Of a DNA stretch of 32,752 nucleotides, positions 1 to 6,622 are shown piece by piece. The notes beneath the pieces were generated by a model. It was not told the DNA's origin, ran no database searches, and was given only the letters and a program-made list of their open reading frames with translations. Made by a program: the position numbers and the translations under genes. Every line of letters starts with the position of its first letter. Position 1 is the stretch's first letter. The stretch comes from an uncultured Caryophanales bacterium (GTDB lineage: Bacteria; Bacillota_I; Bacilli_A; RF39; UBA660): NCBI GenBank assembly GCA_947571655.1, contig CANOYR010000017.1:1-32752 (forward strand). The letters run 5' to 3'.

Positions 1-189
1 GGAAATTGGTTACAATTGATTGGTCTTACTATCCAAACTTACGCATCACAAGTTTCGAATTTGAAAGCAATGAATCGGACAACAAATCACAACAAAGAAA
101 CTTCTACTGATTTGGATACTCTTCGCAAAGCGATTGATAAAATCAAAGAAGAGTTAGATCGTTTTAGTGAATGTCAAAAAAATTTATAG
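1..189 (+). CDS. C-terminal fragment of an unidentified protein
   Basis: An open frame enters from the left edge and ends at a TAG, giving 62 residues. It begins GNWLQLIGLTIQTYASQ, a hydrophobic or amphipathic stretch, and ends in a charged, probably helical tail rich in Lys, Glu and Asp with one Cys. I do not recognise the family. The gene runs toward the minus-strand aminopeptidase, so the two are convergent and share the hairpin near 245-264. The frame is open from base 1 and shows normal codon use, so it is probably the real end of a gene. Confidence 0.5.
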   Translation, partial: GNWLQLIGLTIQTYASQVSNLKAMNRTTNHNKETSTDLDTLRKAIDKIKEELDRFSECQKNL

Positions 190-233
190 ATATCAAGAGA
201 ATATGAATTTTTTAACTTTTTAAATTTGATAAT

Positions 234-265
234 AAAAAAAAAAAAAACGACTAGAGTGTCGTTTG
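234..265 (-). terminator. Rho-independent terminator of the M29 aminopeptidase gene
   Basis: On the minus strand a short stem, AAACGAC / GTCGTTT (245-251 with 258-264), is followed by an unbroken run of about a dozen T. It begins six bases past the aminopeptidase stop codon. The plus-strand gene ending at 189 could also use the hairpin, with a weaker T-rich tail. Confidence 0.7.
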
Positions 266-270
266 TTATT

Positions 271-1383
271 TTATCCTTTGTAGTTAAAGTTTAGTGGTTT
301 TAATGCTTCTGGTACAAACATTCCATCTTTTCTAATTAATACATCATCAAAATAGACTTCGCCTCCACCATACTCTGGTCTTTGAATTAGAACCATATCC
401 CAGTGGATTCCAGAATCATTTCCATTATAACAATCTTTATAAGCTTGCCCAGGTGTAAAATGTAGACTTCCTAGGATTTTTTCATCGTATAGAATATCTC
501 CCATTGGCTCTAAAATTTGAGGGTTAAATCCTAAGGAGAATTCTCCTACATATCTAGCACCTTCATCTGTATCAAAAATTTCATTTAATTTGGTGTCATC
601 TTCATCACAAGTTGCTTTGATTATTTTTCCATCTTTGAATTCTAAGCAAACATGATGAAATATATGACCATTGTATGGACTTGGGGTATTGTAAGTAATT
701 TTTCCATTCACACTAGTCTTTACTGGAGCAGAGTATAATTCTCCATCTGGAATATTCATTTCTCCAACACATGGAATACTTCCCATTTTTTTAATACTGA
801 ATGTTAAGTCGGTATCACGACCAGTAATTCGAACACGATCAGTTTTATCCATTAATTCTTTCAACGGTTTAATTTTTTCTCCCATTTCTTTATAATTTAC
901 AGTCATTACATCGAGTGCAAATTTTTTAAATTCACGAGTCGTCATTCCTGCTTTATAACTATCTAAAGTTGATGGAAAGTTTAAAAGTACCCATTTTCTT
1001 TGATTAACTCTAATGTCTGAACTTTTTAATAATGCTTTTTTTAGTTTTCTGTTCATCTCAGGATTGATATTTTTATCCTCATAATCGTTTGTTGCATAGC
1101 GAATATTAATAAAGGAATCATATAGTGCTACTTCTTGTTCTTGAATTGTTTTTAACAGGTTGATTCGCTCTTCTGTATTTCCCTCTGCTAATTGACTTCC
1201 AAGATAAGGATCATTGACTTTGACTGATGGCACTCCATTCCGTTGATAAATTTCTTCAATTAAATATGAAATTAATTCTCTTGCTTCTAGAGATTGAGTC
1301 ATGATTAAAACCTTTTCTCCTTTTTCTACTTTAATAGAATACCCCACAATTTGCCTTGCCAATTCTTTTAGTTTTTCACTCAT
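271..1383 (-). CDS. M29-family metallo-aminopeptidase (AmpS/PepS-like)
   Basis: Cytosolic metal-dependent aminopeptidase that removes N-terminal residues from peptides. The 370 aa are typical for family M29. The expected metal and catalytic residues are present in order: Glu in CVGEMNIPDGE (about 208), Glu in YVGEF (281), His in GSLHFTPGQAY (308) with the nearby Tyr (315), and His and Asp in GIHWDM (327, 329). An in-frame ATG lies nine bases further upstream at 1392, but the GGAAAGGA ribosome-binding site abuts it directly. The same site is well spaced for the ATG at 1383, so I chose that one. The gene is divergent from the coat-like gene at 1438, and the sigma-K-like promoter of that gene lies over this gene's 5' end. 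Family assignment is firm; substrate preference is not readable. Confidence 0.92.
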   Translation of the reverse strand: MSEKLKELARQIVGYSIKVEKGEKVLIMTQSLEARELISYLIEEIYQRNGVPSVKVNDPYLGSQLAEGNTEERINLLKTIQEQEVALYDSFINIRYATNDYEDKNINPEMNRKLKKALLKSSDIRVNQRKWVLLNFPSTLDSYKAGMTTREFKKFALDVMTVNYKEMGEKIKPLKELMDKTDRVRITGRDTDLTFSIKKMGSIPCVGEMNIPDGELYSAPVKTSVNGKITYNTPSPYNGHIFHHVCLEFKDGKIIKATCDEDDTKLNEIFDTDEGARYVGEFSLGFNPQILEPMGDILYDEKILGSLHFTPGQAYKDCYNGNDSGIHWDMVLIQRPEYGGGEVYFDDVLIRKDGMFVPEALKPLNFNYKG

Positions 1384-1385
1384 TT

Positions 1386-1414
1386 CACTCATTCCTTTCC
1401 ATTTGCATAAACTA
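1386..1414 (+). promoter_or_regulatory. Candidate sigma-K-type promoter for the coat-like gene
   Basis: The sequence GCATAAACTA (1405-1414) fits the B. subtilis sigma-K -10 pattern gCATAnnnTA exactly. An AC-containing -35 element (CACT, 1386-1389, three of four to mACm) lies about 16 bases upstream. Transcription would start near 1421, at or just before the AAGGGAG ribosome-binding site (1421-1427). The match rests on short motifs in AT-rich DNA, so it is only suggestive. A late mother-cell promoter would suit the composition of the protein it precedes. Confidence 0.35.
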
Positions 1415-1437
1415 TTTTAGAAGGGAGATTATAGTTT

Positions 1438-1698
1438 ATGTATCCATATAATTATAATATGAATCAGTTTTCTAGAAATATGTACCGAAATCGTGGATTT
1501 TCTAGAAATTATAATTCTTTAAATTCAGGCGATAGATTTATTGGTGGTGGCTTCTTTGCTCCACTCTTACTCGGGGGACTTGCAGGATATGCCATTGGAA
1601 ATCAACAACCAAATAATTCTTATGGTCCAGTTTATTATCCACAACCATATTATTATCCAAATACTTATTATAATAATTTCTATTATTATCCATATTAA
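1438..1698 (+). CDS. Small Tyr/Asn/Pro-rich protein, possible spore coat protein
   Basis: An 86-aa protein in three parts: an Asn/Tyr/Arg-rich head (about 1-33), a Gly-rich hydrophobic segment FFAPLLLGGLAGYAIG (about 39-54), and a tail made largely of Tyr, Pro and Asn with repeated YYP/YYYP units. Small Gly/Tyr/Pro-rich proteins of this design are common among spore coat and crust proteins of Bacilli and Clostridia; no specific family is recognised. AAGGGAG lies ten bases before the ATG and a terminator follows directly. The gene is monocistronic, and a sigma-K-like promoter precedes it. The coat role is inference from composition and promoter. Confidence 0.65.
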   Translation: MYPYNYNMNQFSRNMYRNRGFSRNYNSLNSGDRFIGGGFFAPLLLGGLAGYAIGNQQPNNSYGPVYYPQPYYYPNTYYNNFYYYPY

Positions 1699-1720
1699 AA
1701 GGCAAAAATGCCTTTTTTTT
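1697..1720 (+). terminator. Terminator between coat-like gene and smc
   Basis: The hairpin AAAAGGC-AAAAAT-GCCTTTT is followed by TTTT on the plus strand and overlaps the TAA of the coat-like gene. Read on the minus strand it also has a short T run and sits just past the smc stop, so it probably serves both convergent genes. Confidence 0.75.
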
Positions 1721-4661
1721 ATTTATTTTCTAGTTTTACACTAACTAGTTTACTAACTCCAGATTCTTGCATGGTAATTCCATAAAGTGTTTTGGCGTAT
1801 TCCATTGTTTTTTTCTTATGAGTAATCAATAAAAATTGGGTTTTGTTTTTATAGTGATCGAGGTAAGTACCAAAATTATCGACATTTGCTTCATCAAGAG
1901 CTGCTTCTACTTCATCAAATAAACAGAATGGTACAGTTCTAACATTTAAAATTGCGAATAGTAAACTGATTGCTGTTAATGTTTTTTCTCCACCAGAAAG
2001 TAAAGAAATTGTCGTTAGCTTTTTACCAGGAGGAGAGGCGATAATTTCAACTCCACTTTCTAGTAAATCATCTGGATTGGTTAGCTTTAGAGTTGCCTTT
2101 CCGCCATTAAATAATTGACGAAAAACGATTTCAAATTCTTTTTCAATTTTGTCAAACGTTTTTTTGAATTCATCTTTCATTACTTCATCCATTTCGTCAA
2201 TAATTTCTAATAATGTATCTTGAGCATTTAGTAAATCACTTTTTTGGTGATCTAGAAATTGATAACGTTCATTTACTCGTTCAAACTCTTTAATGGATTC
2301 AATGTTTACCATTCCAATTCTTTTGATGGTTCCTTTATAGGTAGTTATTTGAGTTCTCGCTTCTTCTAGTGGTATCTCTAGTTGATAGTTTTCTCTTGCT
2401 TTTTCAAATGTTAATGAATATTCTTCACTTAAGGCGTTTAGATTATAATCTAGTTTTACATCCATTCTATTTACTTTTACTTCTAGATCTTTGATTTCTG
2501 ATTGCTTTTTGTTTAGATTGCTGTTGGTTAATTTTTCTTTTGCTTCTAATTCTTCAATTTCACTTTTTAGTTCTTCTTTTTCCTTGGTTTTTCTACTTAT
2601 TAGAATTTTTGTTTCTTCTTTTTTCTTTTGTGCTTCATAGTAGATGGTCATGAGTCGATCTTCTTCTTTAGAAATAGAAGAATCTATAACAGCATCTAAA
2701 CTCTTTAATTCTGATTTTTTTTGTTCCTGCTGTTCTTTTAATTGTGCTAGTTTTTCTTGTTGGGCATTCAGGTTGTCTTTTTCTAAAAGAAGTGTGCTTT
2801 GTTCTTGATAAAGCTTTCCTTCCATTTCTTTTACTAGAGATTCTTGCTCATTTCTTGATTGCTCTAATTCTTTGATTACCTGATTGCTTTCACTCCTTTG
2901 TCGTTTTAAACGTTCTAATTCGTACTTATCACTTATGATATTTCTAGAAGATGATGTAGATCCACCTGTCATAGATCCACCAATATGAATGATTTCTCCA
3001 TCTAAGGTTACAATTTTATATTTTGCATGAATCTTTTTGCTTAGTCGAGTTGCACTATCGATATCGATTGCTACTAAGATGTTTCCTAGTTGGTTGCAGA
3101 TGATTTCCTTGTATTTGGAATCAAAACTTACTAAGTTTGCTAAAACATCAATGTAGCCCATTTCTACTCGCAATTGGTTTTCTGTTACTTGATCGATAGA
3201 TCTACCTCGAATTATGTTTAATGGAAAGAATGTGCATCTTCCTAATTTGTTTTCTTTTAAATAACGAATTGCCTCTTTGGCTACATTTTCGTTTTCTACT
3301 ACAAGAAATTGTTTACTAGCCCCAAGTGCAATATCTAAAGCTTTGGCAAACTTTAAATCACAGGTGATTAAATTTCCAATGCAGTCATGAACTCCATTCA
3401 ATCTTGGATTGTTGAGTACCGACTTTACACTATGATTTAACCCTCCTCCAGATTCAATAAAATTTTCTAATACCTGAATCTTATTTTCTAATTCATAGCT
3501 ATCTCGTTTTTTAAAGGAGAGTTCTTTTTCTAGTTCGTCCAGCCTCCCTTTGCTCCCTAGAAGTTGTTGTTCTATTTCATTCAGCTTTTTGCTTTTTTTG
3601 GTAATATTTTCCTGAAGAAATGAAGTTTCTTCAGTTAACATTAAAATTTCATTTTTAAGTTTTAGGTTATTTTCTTTTAACGTAGCAATTGTCTCATGAA
3701 CTTTTTGGTCATTTGCTTGATATTTACTACGTTCTTGAAGCATTTTCTTTTCGCCATTTAATTTTTCCTCTTCTTTTGTTAAAACTAGTAGTTCTTTTTG
3801 AAGATCGGCCAGTTCTGTTTCTAGGTGTAGATGGGATACCTTTTTTTGATTTATTAAAGCATCACTTCCACTGCTTCCTGCAACTAATGTAATTATTTCA
3901 TTATTTAGTGTTTCTACCCTTGTTTTTGCTTGTTGATATTCACTATTTAATACTTCAATTTCATAAGCAAGCAAGGCCACTTCTACTTGTTCTAATTTTT
4001 CTTTGGTTTCGATGTATTCTTTTGCTTTTTTGCTCTGTTCTTTTAATGGTTCTAGTTGAAGTTCTAGTTCATGAATAATATCTTCTACACGCTCTAAGTT
4101 ATTTTTAGTGCGATCTAGTTTTCTAATTGCTTCTTCTTTTCTTTTTTTATATTTTAAAACACATGCCGCTTCTTCAAAGATAATTCTACGTTCGTAAGGA
4201 GAAGTACTTAAAATTTTTTGAACTTCTCCTTGGGAAATAATGTTAAAGGATTCTTTTCCAATTCCACTATCCATAAATAAATTGCTAATATCTTTTAGTC
4301 TACATTTTTCTCCATTTAAAAAGTACTCATTTTCTCCGCTTCGATAGACTCTTCGTTTCACAGAAACCTCGGTATAAGGGACTTTTAAGTATTCGTCAGA
4401 GTTATCAAAAACCAGACAAACGGATGCGACATTTAACGCATTTCTACTTTTACTTCCAGAAAAGATGACATCACTCATTGACCCATCTCCACGAAGGCTT
4501 TTTACAGATTGTTCCCCAAGAACCCAACGAACAGCATCGACCACATTGCTTTTTCCACTTCCATTTGGTCCAACAATACATGTAATATTATCATCTAATA
4601 GAATATTGATTTTATCTGCAAATGATTTAAAACCAGATGCTTGAATTTCTTTTAAGTACAT
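1719..4661 (-). CDS. smc: Chromosome segregation protein SMC (compact form)
   Basis: Condensin ATPase subunit that organises and segregates the chromosome with ScpA/ScpB. Order: N-terminal ABC head with Walker A GPNGSGKSN (31-39), first coiled-coil arm, hinge domain around 430-600 (containing GGSMTGGS), second arm, then C-terminal head with signature LLSGGEKTL and Walker B FCLFDEVEAALDE. At 980 aa it is roughly 200 residues shorter than usual bacterial SMC (near 1,180), and the shortfall is in the coiled-coil arms. The frame continues upstream to 4748, but the promoter at 4687-4716 lies inside that extension, and AAGGTGAT precedes the ATG at 4661. rnc and ftsY, common neighbours in Bacillus, are absent here. 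Confidence 0.95.
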   Translation of the reverse strand: MYLKEIQASGFKSFADKINILLDDNITCIVGPNGSGKSNVVDAVRWVLGEQSVKSLRGDGSMSDVIFSGSKSRNALNVASVCLVFDNSDEYLKVPYTEVSVKRRVYRSGENEYFLNGEKCRLKDISNLFMDSGIGKESFNIISQGEVQKILSTSPYERRIIFEEAACVLKYKKRKEEAIRKLDRTKNNLERVEDIIHELELQLEPLKEQSKKAKEYIETKEKLEQVEVALLAYEIEVLNSEYQQAKTRVETLNNEIITLVAGSSGSDALINQKKVSHLHLETELADLQKELLVLTKEEEKLNGEKKMLQERSKYQANDQKVHETIATLKENNLKLKNEILMLTEETSFLQENITKKSKKLNEIEQQLLGSKGRLDELEKELSFKKRDSYELENKIQVLENFIESGGGLNHSVKSVLNNPRLNGVHDCIGNLITCDLKFAKALDIALGASKQFLVVENENVAKEAIRYLKENKLGRCTFFPLNIIRGRSIDQVTENQLRVEMGYIDVLANLVSFDSKYKEIICNQLGNILVAIDIDSATRLSKKIHAKYKIVTLDGEIIHIGGSMTGGSTSSSRNIISDKYELERLKRQRSESNQVIKELEQSRNEQESLVKEMEGKLYQEQSTLLLEKDNLNAQQEKLAQLKEQQEQKKSELKSLDAVIDSSISKEEDRLMTIYYEAQKKKEETKILISRKTKEKEELKSEIEELEAKEKLTNSNLNKKQSEIKDLEVKVNRMDVKLDYNLNALSEEYSLTFEKARENYQLEIPLEEARTQITTYKGTIKRIGMVNIESIKEFERVNERYQFLDHQKSDLLNAQDTLLEIIDEMDEVMKDEFKKTFDKIEKEFEIVFRQLFNGGKATLKLTNPDDLLESGVEIIASPPGKKLTTISLLSGGEKTLTAISLLFAILNVRTVPFCLFDEVEAALDEANVDNFGTYLDHYKNKTQFLLITHKKKTMEYAKTLYGITMQESGVSKLVSVKLENK

Positions 4662-4686
4662 TACAATCACCTTACCACTATTTAAA

Positions 4687-4716
4687 ATTATACTATAAAA
4701 AAGGAATGATTGCCAA
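4687..4716 (-). promoter_or_regulatory. Sigma-A promoter of smc
   Basis: On the minus strand TTGGCA (4711-4716) and TATAAT (4687-4692) are separated by 18 bases. The -10 is a perfect consensus and the -35 has five of six bases. Transcription would start near 4680, about 20 bases before the ATG. This fixes the smc start downstream of the longer reading frame. Confidence 0.75.
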
Positions 4717-4815
4717 GAAAAAGGTTGTCCCTTTTTATGAATCTTCATTGTTTACAACTCTTACAATTCCATTAGAAATTTTTGATATTATTTGTTTTTT
4801 ATATAGAAAATCACT

Positions 4816-4860
4816 AAAAAGAATTGCCCCCAATTATTTAGAGTGCAATTCTTTTTATTT
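4816..4860 (-). terminator. Terminator after the 189-aa orphan gene
   Basis: A 12-bp inverted repeat AAAAAGAATTGC / GCAATTCTTTTT (4816-4827 with 4845-4856) has T tracts on both strands. It lies about 20 bases past the minus-strand stop at 4877 and upstream of the smc promoter, so it separates the two transcripts. Confidence 0.75.
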
Positions 4861-4876
4861 TTTATTTTTTATTCTT

Positions 4877-5446
4877 TTATTTTTTACATAATTTTTTAGA
4901 AGACTTCCATTCTACTTCTGATAACCCTTGACTAATTCTATAGTTTTTTGGTACAGAATAGCTTTCTTTTTCTATTGGAAACAATTGATTACCAACTGGT
5001 AAAAACATTCCTTTTTCTTCTTTTATAAAATCCGAAATCAAATTTATATCTACGATTGATTCTTTTCTTCCTCCAATAGTGTCCTTTATAAGTGTTTGAG
5101 AAATGGTTGTTTTATATACGTTTAGCTTTTTACCATCGACTTTAAATTTGATGATGGTTTGATTACTATCTACATTATATGTACTATAACCTAATATTGG
5201 ATCATCCATAATAGTTTGAAAATTGTACTCATGAAAAGAATTTTGCTTTATCATTGCACTATTTTTTTCCTCTTCTAATTGAATAGATACCTGTTGAATT
5301 TTATTTTCTTTATTGCCAATTTCTTCCCTTTCAAAAGTGAACTCTGTATTTTCTAAATTAGAAATCAATGTCATGTCCTGAACAGAAATGTTTACTTTTT
5401 CTAAAAGTTCCATTGCTACTAAGAAATTATCATTTATTTTTTCCAC
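4877..5446 (-). CDS. Unidentified 189-aa protein
   Basis: No family is recognised. The predicted protein is soluble, acidic in its first third (Glu-rich, few Cys) and of mixed alpha/beta character, ending in a Lys-rich tail with a single Cys (KSSKKLCKK). There is no signal peptide or membrane segment. Two GTG starts are possible. The one at 5446 has GAGG nine bases upstream; the one at 5461 adds five residues but has no good ribosome-binding site. The gene has its own sigma-A-like promoter and its own terminator, so it is monocistronic. Its function cannot be inferred from its neighbours (smc and a surface deacetylase-like protein). Confidence 0.7.
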   Translation of the reverse strand: MEKINDNFLVAMELLEKVNISVQDMTLISNLENTEFTFEREEIGNKENKIQQVSIQLEEEKNSAMIKQNSFHEYNFQTIMDDPILGYSTYNVDSNQTIIKFKVDGKKLNVYKTTISQTLIKDTIGGRKESIVDINLISDFIKEEKGMFLPVGNQLFPIEKESYSVPKNYRISQGLSEVEWKSSKKLCKK

Positions 5447-5503
5447 GATTTCTTTCCTCACTTTCCCATTTGATTCTTAAAAACTTTTTTTCAAAACGGG
5501 TAT

Positions 5504-5532
5504 ATGATATCATAGAACCATCTTTTTGTAAA
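5504..5532 (-). promoter_or_regulatory. Sigma-A promoter of the 189-aa orphan gene
   Basis: Minus strand: TTTACA (5527-5532), a 17-base spacer, then TATCAT (5504-5509) preceded by TGA, an extended -10. Predicted start is near 5497, roughly 50 bases before the chosen start codon. Confidence 0.55.
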
Positions 5533-5561
5533 GCTTTTTTGAAAAAGAGGTTTTTTTATTT

Positions 5562-6440
5562 TTATTTATCTTCGCTACGCTGCTCACTAATTACATCCGT
5601 AATTGTAGAGATCTCATATCCTTTTTGTCGGATATAAGAAATGATCGAGGGGAGCTCTTTTAAAGTCGTTTCGGTTAAATTAAAGCTGATTAAGCTTCCG
5701 TTTTCTAAATTTTTCTTAATCGATAAAAATGGGTAATTTCCTGCTGAAACGGTGGGTTTGATGGTATGCATTGAATTTTTACTACAAAGATCTAAAATAT
5801 TACTATCTTTATAATCTGTATAACAATATTTTGTGTTTTTCTTTGTCAGGGAAGTAATCATATTATTGGTCCATTTAAACTTATCTACAGAATAATTTCC
5901 TGCATATCCTAAATTTTCAATTTCATAGCCAGAAGATGCTAGTTTTTTGACTTTCTCCATATCCTGTTCAATGACTTCTCCATCCATAAAGAAGGTTGCA
6001 ACGACTTCTTTCTCACTTAAAATATTTACCAGTTGATCTAGATAGTTAAAATCTTCAATTTTAAAAATTAAGGATACTTGACTTTTTGTTGAATTTCCCT
6101 GAATTACATATTTATCATATTGTTCTTCTAAAGGAATTTCTGGAGATACTTCATCAAATACCAACATACTACTTCGGTATTGATTAATTTTTTTCATATC
6201 TTGATAACTTTTTTCGATATTTACTTTTTTTCCATTAAGACCTGGTACAATTTCATCTCCTAAAATATAGGCATTCATAGGATCAATTTGATATCTTGAG
6301 GCTTCCTGTTCAATTTGTTTCATTACAGGGTCATTTTTTCTAATAATATCTACAGCTTTTTCTGTATAGAAAAAACTAAAGCATAGTAGAACAAAGATAC
6401 CCAAATAAGAAGCATATCTTTTATAGAATTTCATTAACAT
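5562..6440 (-). CDS. Membrane-anchored polysaccharide-deacetylase-fold protein, probably inactive
   Basis: A 292-aa protein with one N-terminal membrane segment (about 11-27, YLGIFVLLCFSFFYTEKAV) and an extracellular domain. The motif ILGDEIVPGLNGKKVNIEKSY followed by SLIF, ATFFMDGE and YEIENLGYAGN matches the NodB fold of polysaccharide deacetylases in Bacillota. The first catalytic motif (usually TFDDG) reads FKIED, and the HxxxH zinc motif is missing at IENLGYAGN. I therefore expect no deacetylation; a binding or scaffolding role at the cell wall is possible. The ATG at 6440 has AGGTGAT at good spacing; the frame extends 16 codons further without a better site. Confidence 0.75.
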   Translation of the reverse strand: MLMKFYKRYASYLGIFVLLCFSFFYTEKAVDIIRKNDPVMKQIEQEASRYQIDPMNAYILGDEIVPGLNGKKVNIEKSYQDMKKINQYRSSMLVFDEVSPEIPLEEQYDKYVIQGNSTKSQVSLIFKIEDFNYLDQLVNILSEKEVVATFFMDGEVIEQDMEKVKKLASSGYEIENLGYAGNYSVDKFKWTNNMITSLTKKNTKYCYTDYKDSNILDLCSKNSMHTIKPTVSAGNYPFLSIKKNLENGSLISFNLTETTLKELPSIISYIRQKGYEISTITDVISEQRSEDK

Positions 6441-6532
6441 AGAATCACCTATTAAAAAATATGAAATAAAATTTCTGAGTAGAACCAAAGTAACTTTTAA
6501 AGTTATATTTTGATTAACTTCTTTCTGTCTTT

Positions 6533-6538
6533 ATTATA
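6533..6538 (-). promoter_or_regulatory. Likely -10 element of the deacetylase-like gene
   Basis: A perfect TATAAT lies on the minus strand with no convincing -35 at 16-18 bases (best GTGAAC). It sits about 95 bases before the start codon. A small inverted repeat, TAACTT/AAGTTA (6491-6505), lies in the predicted leader. Confidence 0.4.
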
Positions 6539-6594
6539 CGCAAGTTGTTCATTGGTTCACTGTTTTTGATCACTAAAATAAAATTTTATAAAAA

Positions 6595-6622
6595 GAAAAA
6601 GAACCTTATGCAATCAAGGTTC
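6595..6622 (-). terminator. Terminator overlapping the stop codon of the vWA/BspA gene
   Basis: Minus strand stem GAACCTT / AAGGTTC (6616-6622 with 6601-6607) with an 8-base loop, followed by TTTTTC. The right arm contains the TAA stop of the gene ending at 6606, so the coding end and terminator are fused. Confidence 0.75.

Noticed and set aside
4662..4748. 29-residue N-terminal extension of SMC
   Set aside because: The extension crosses the smc promoter, and the ATG at 4661 has a proper ribosome-binding site and the conserved SMC N-terminus.
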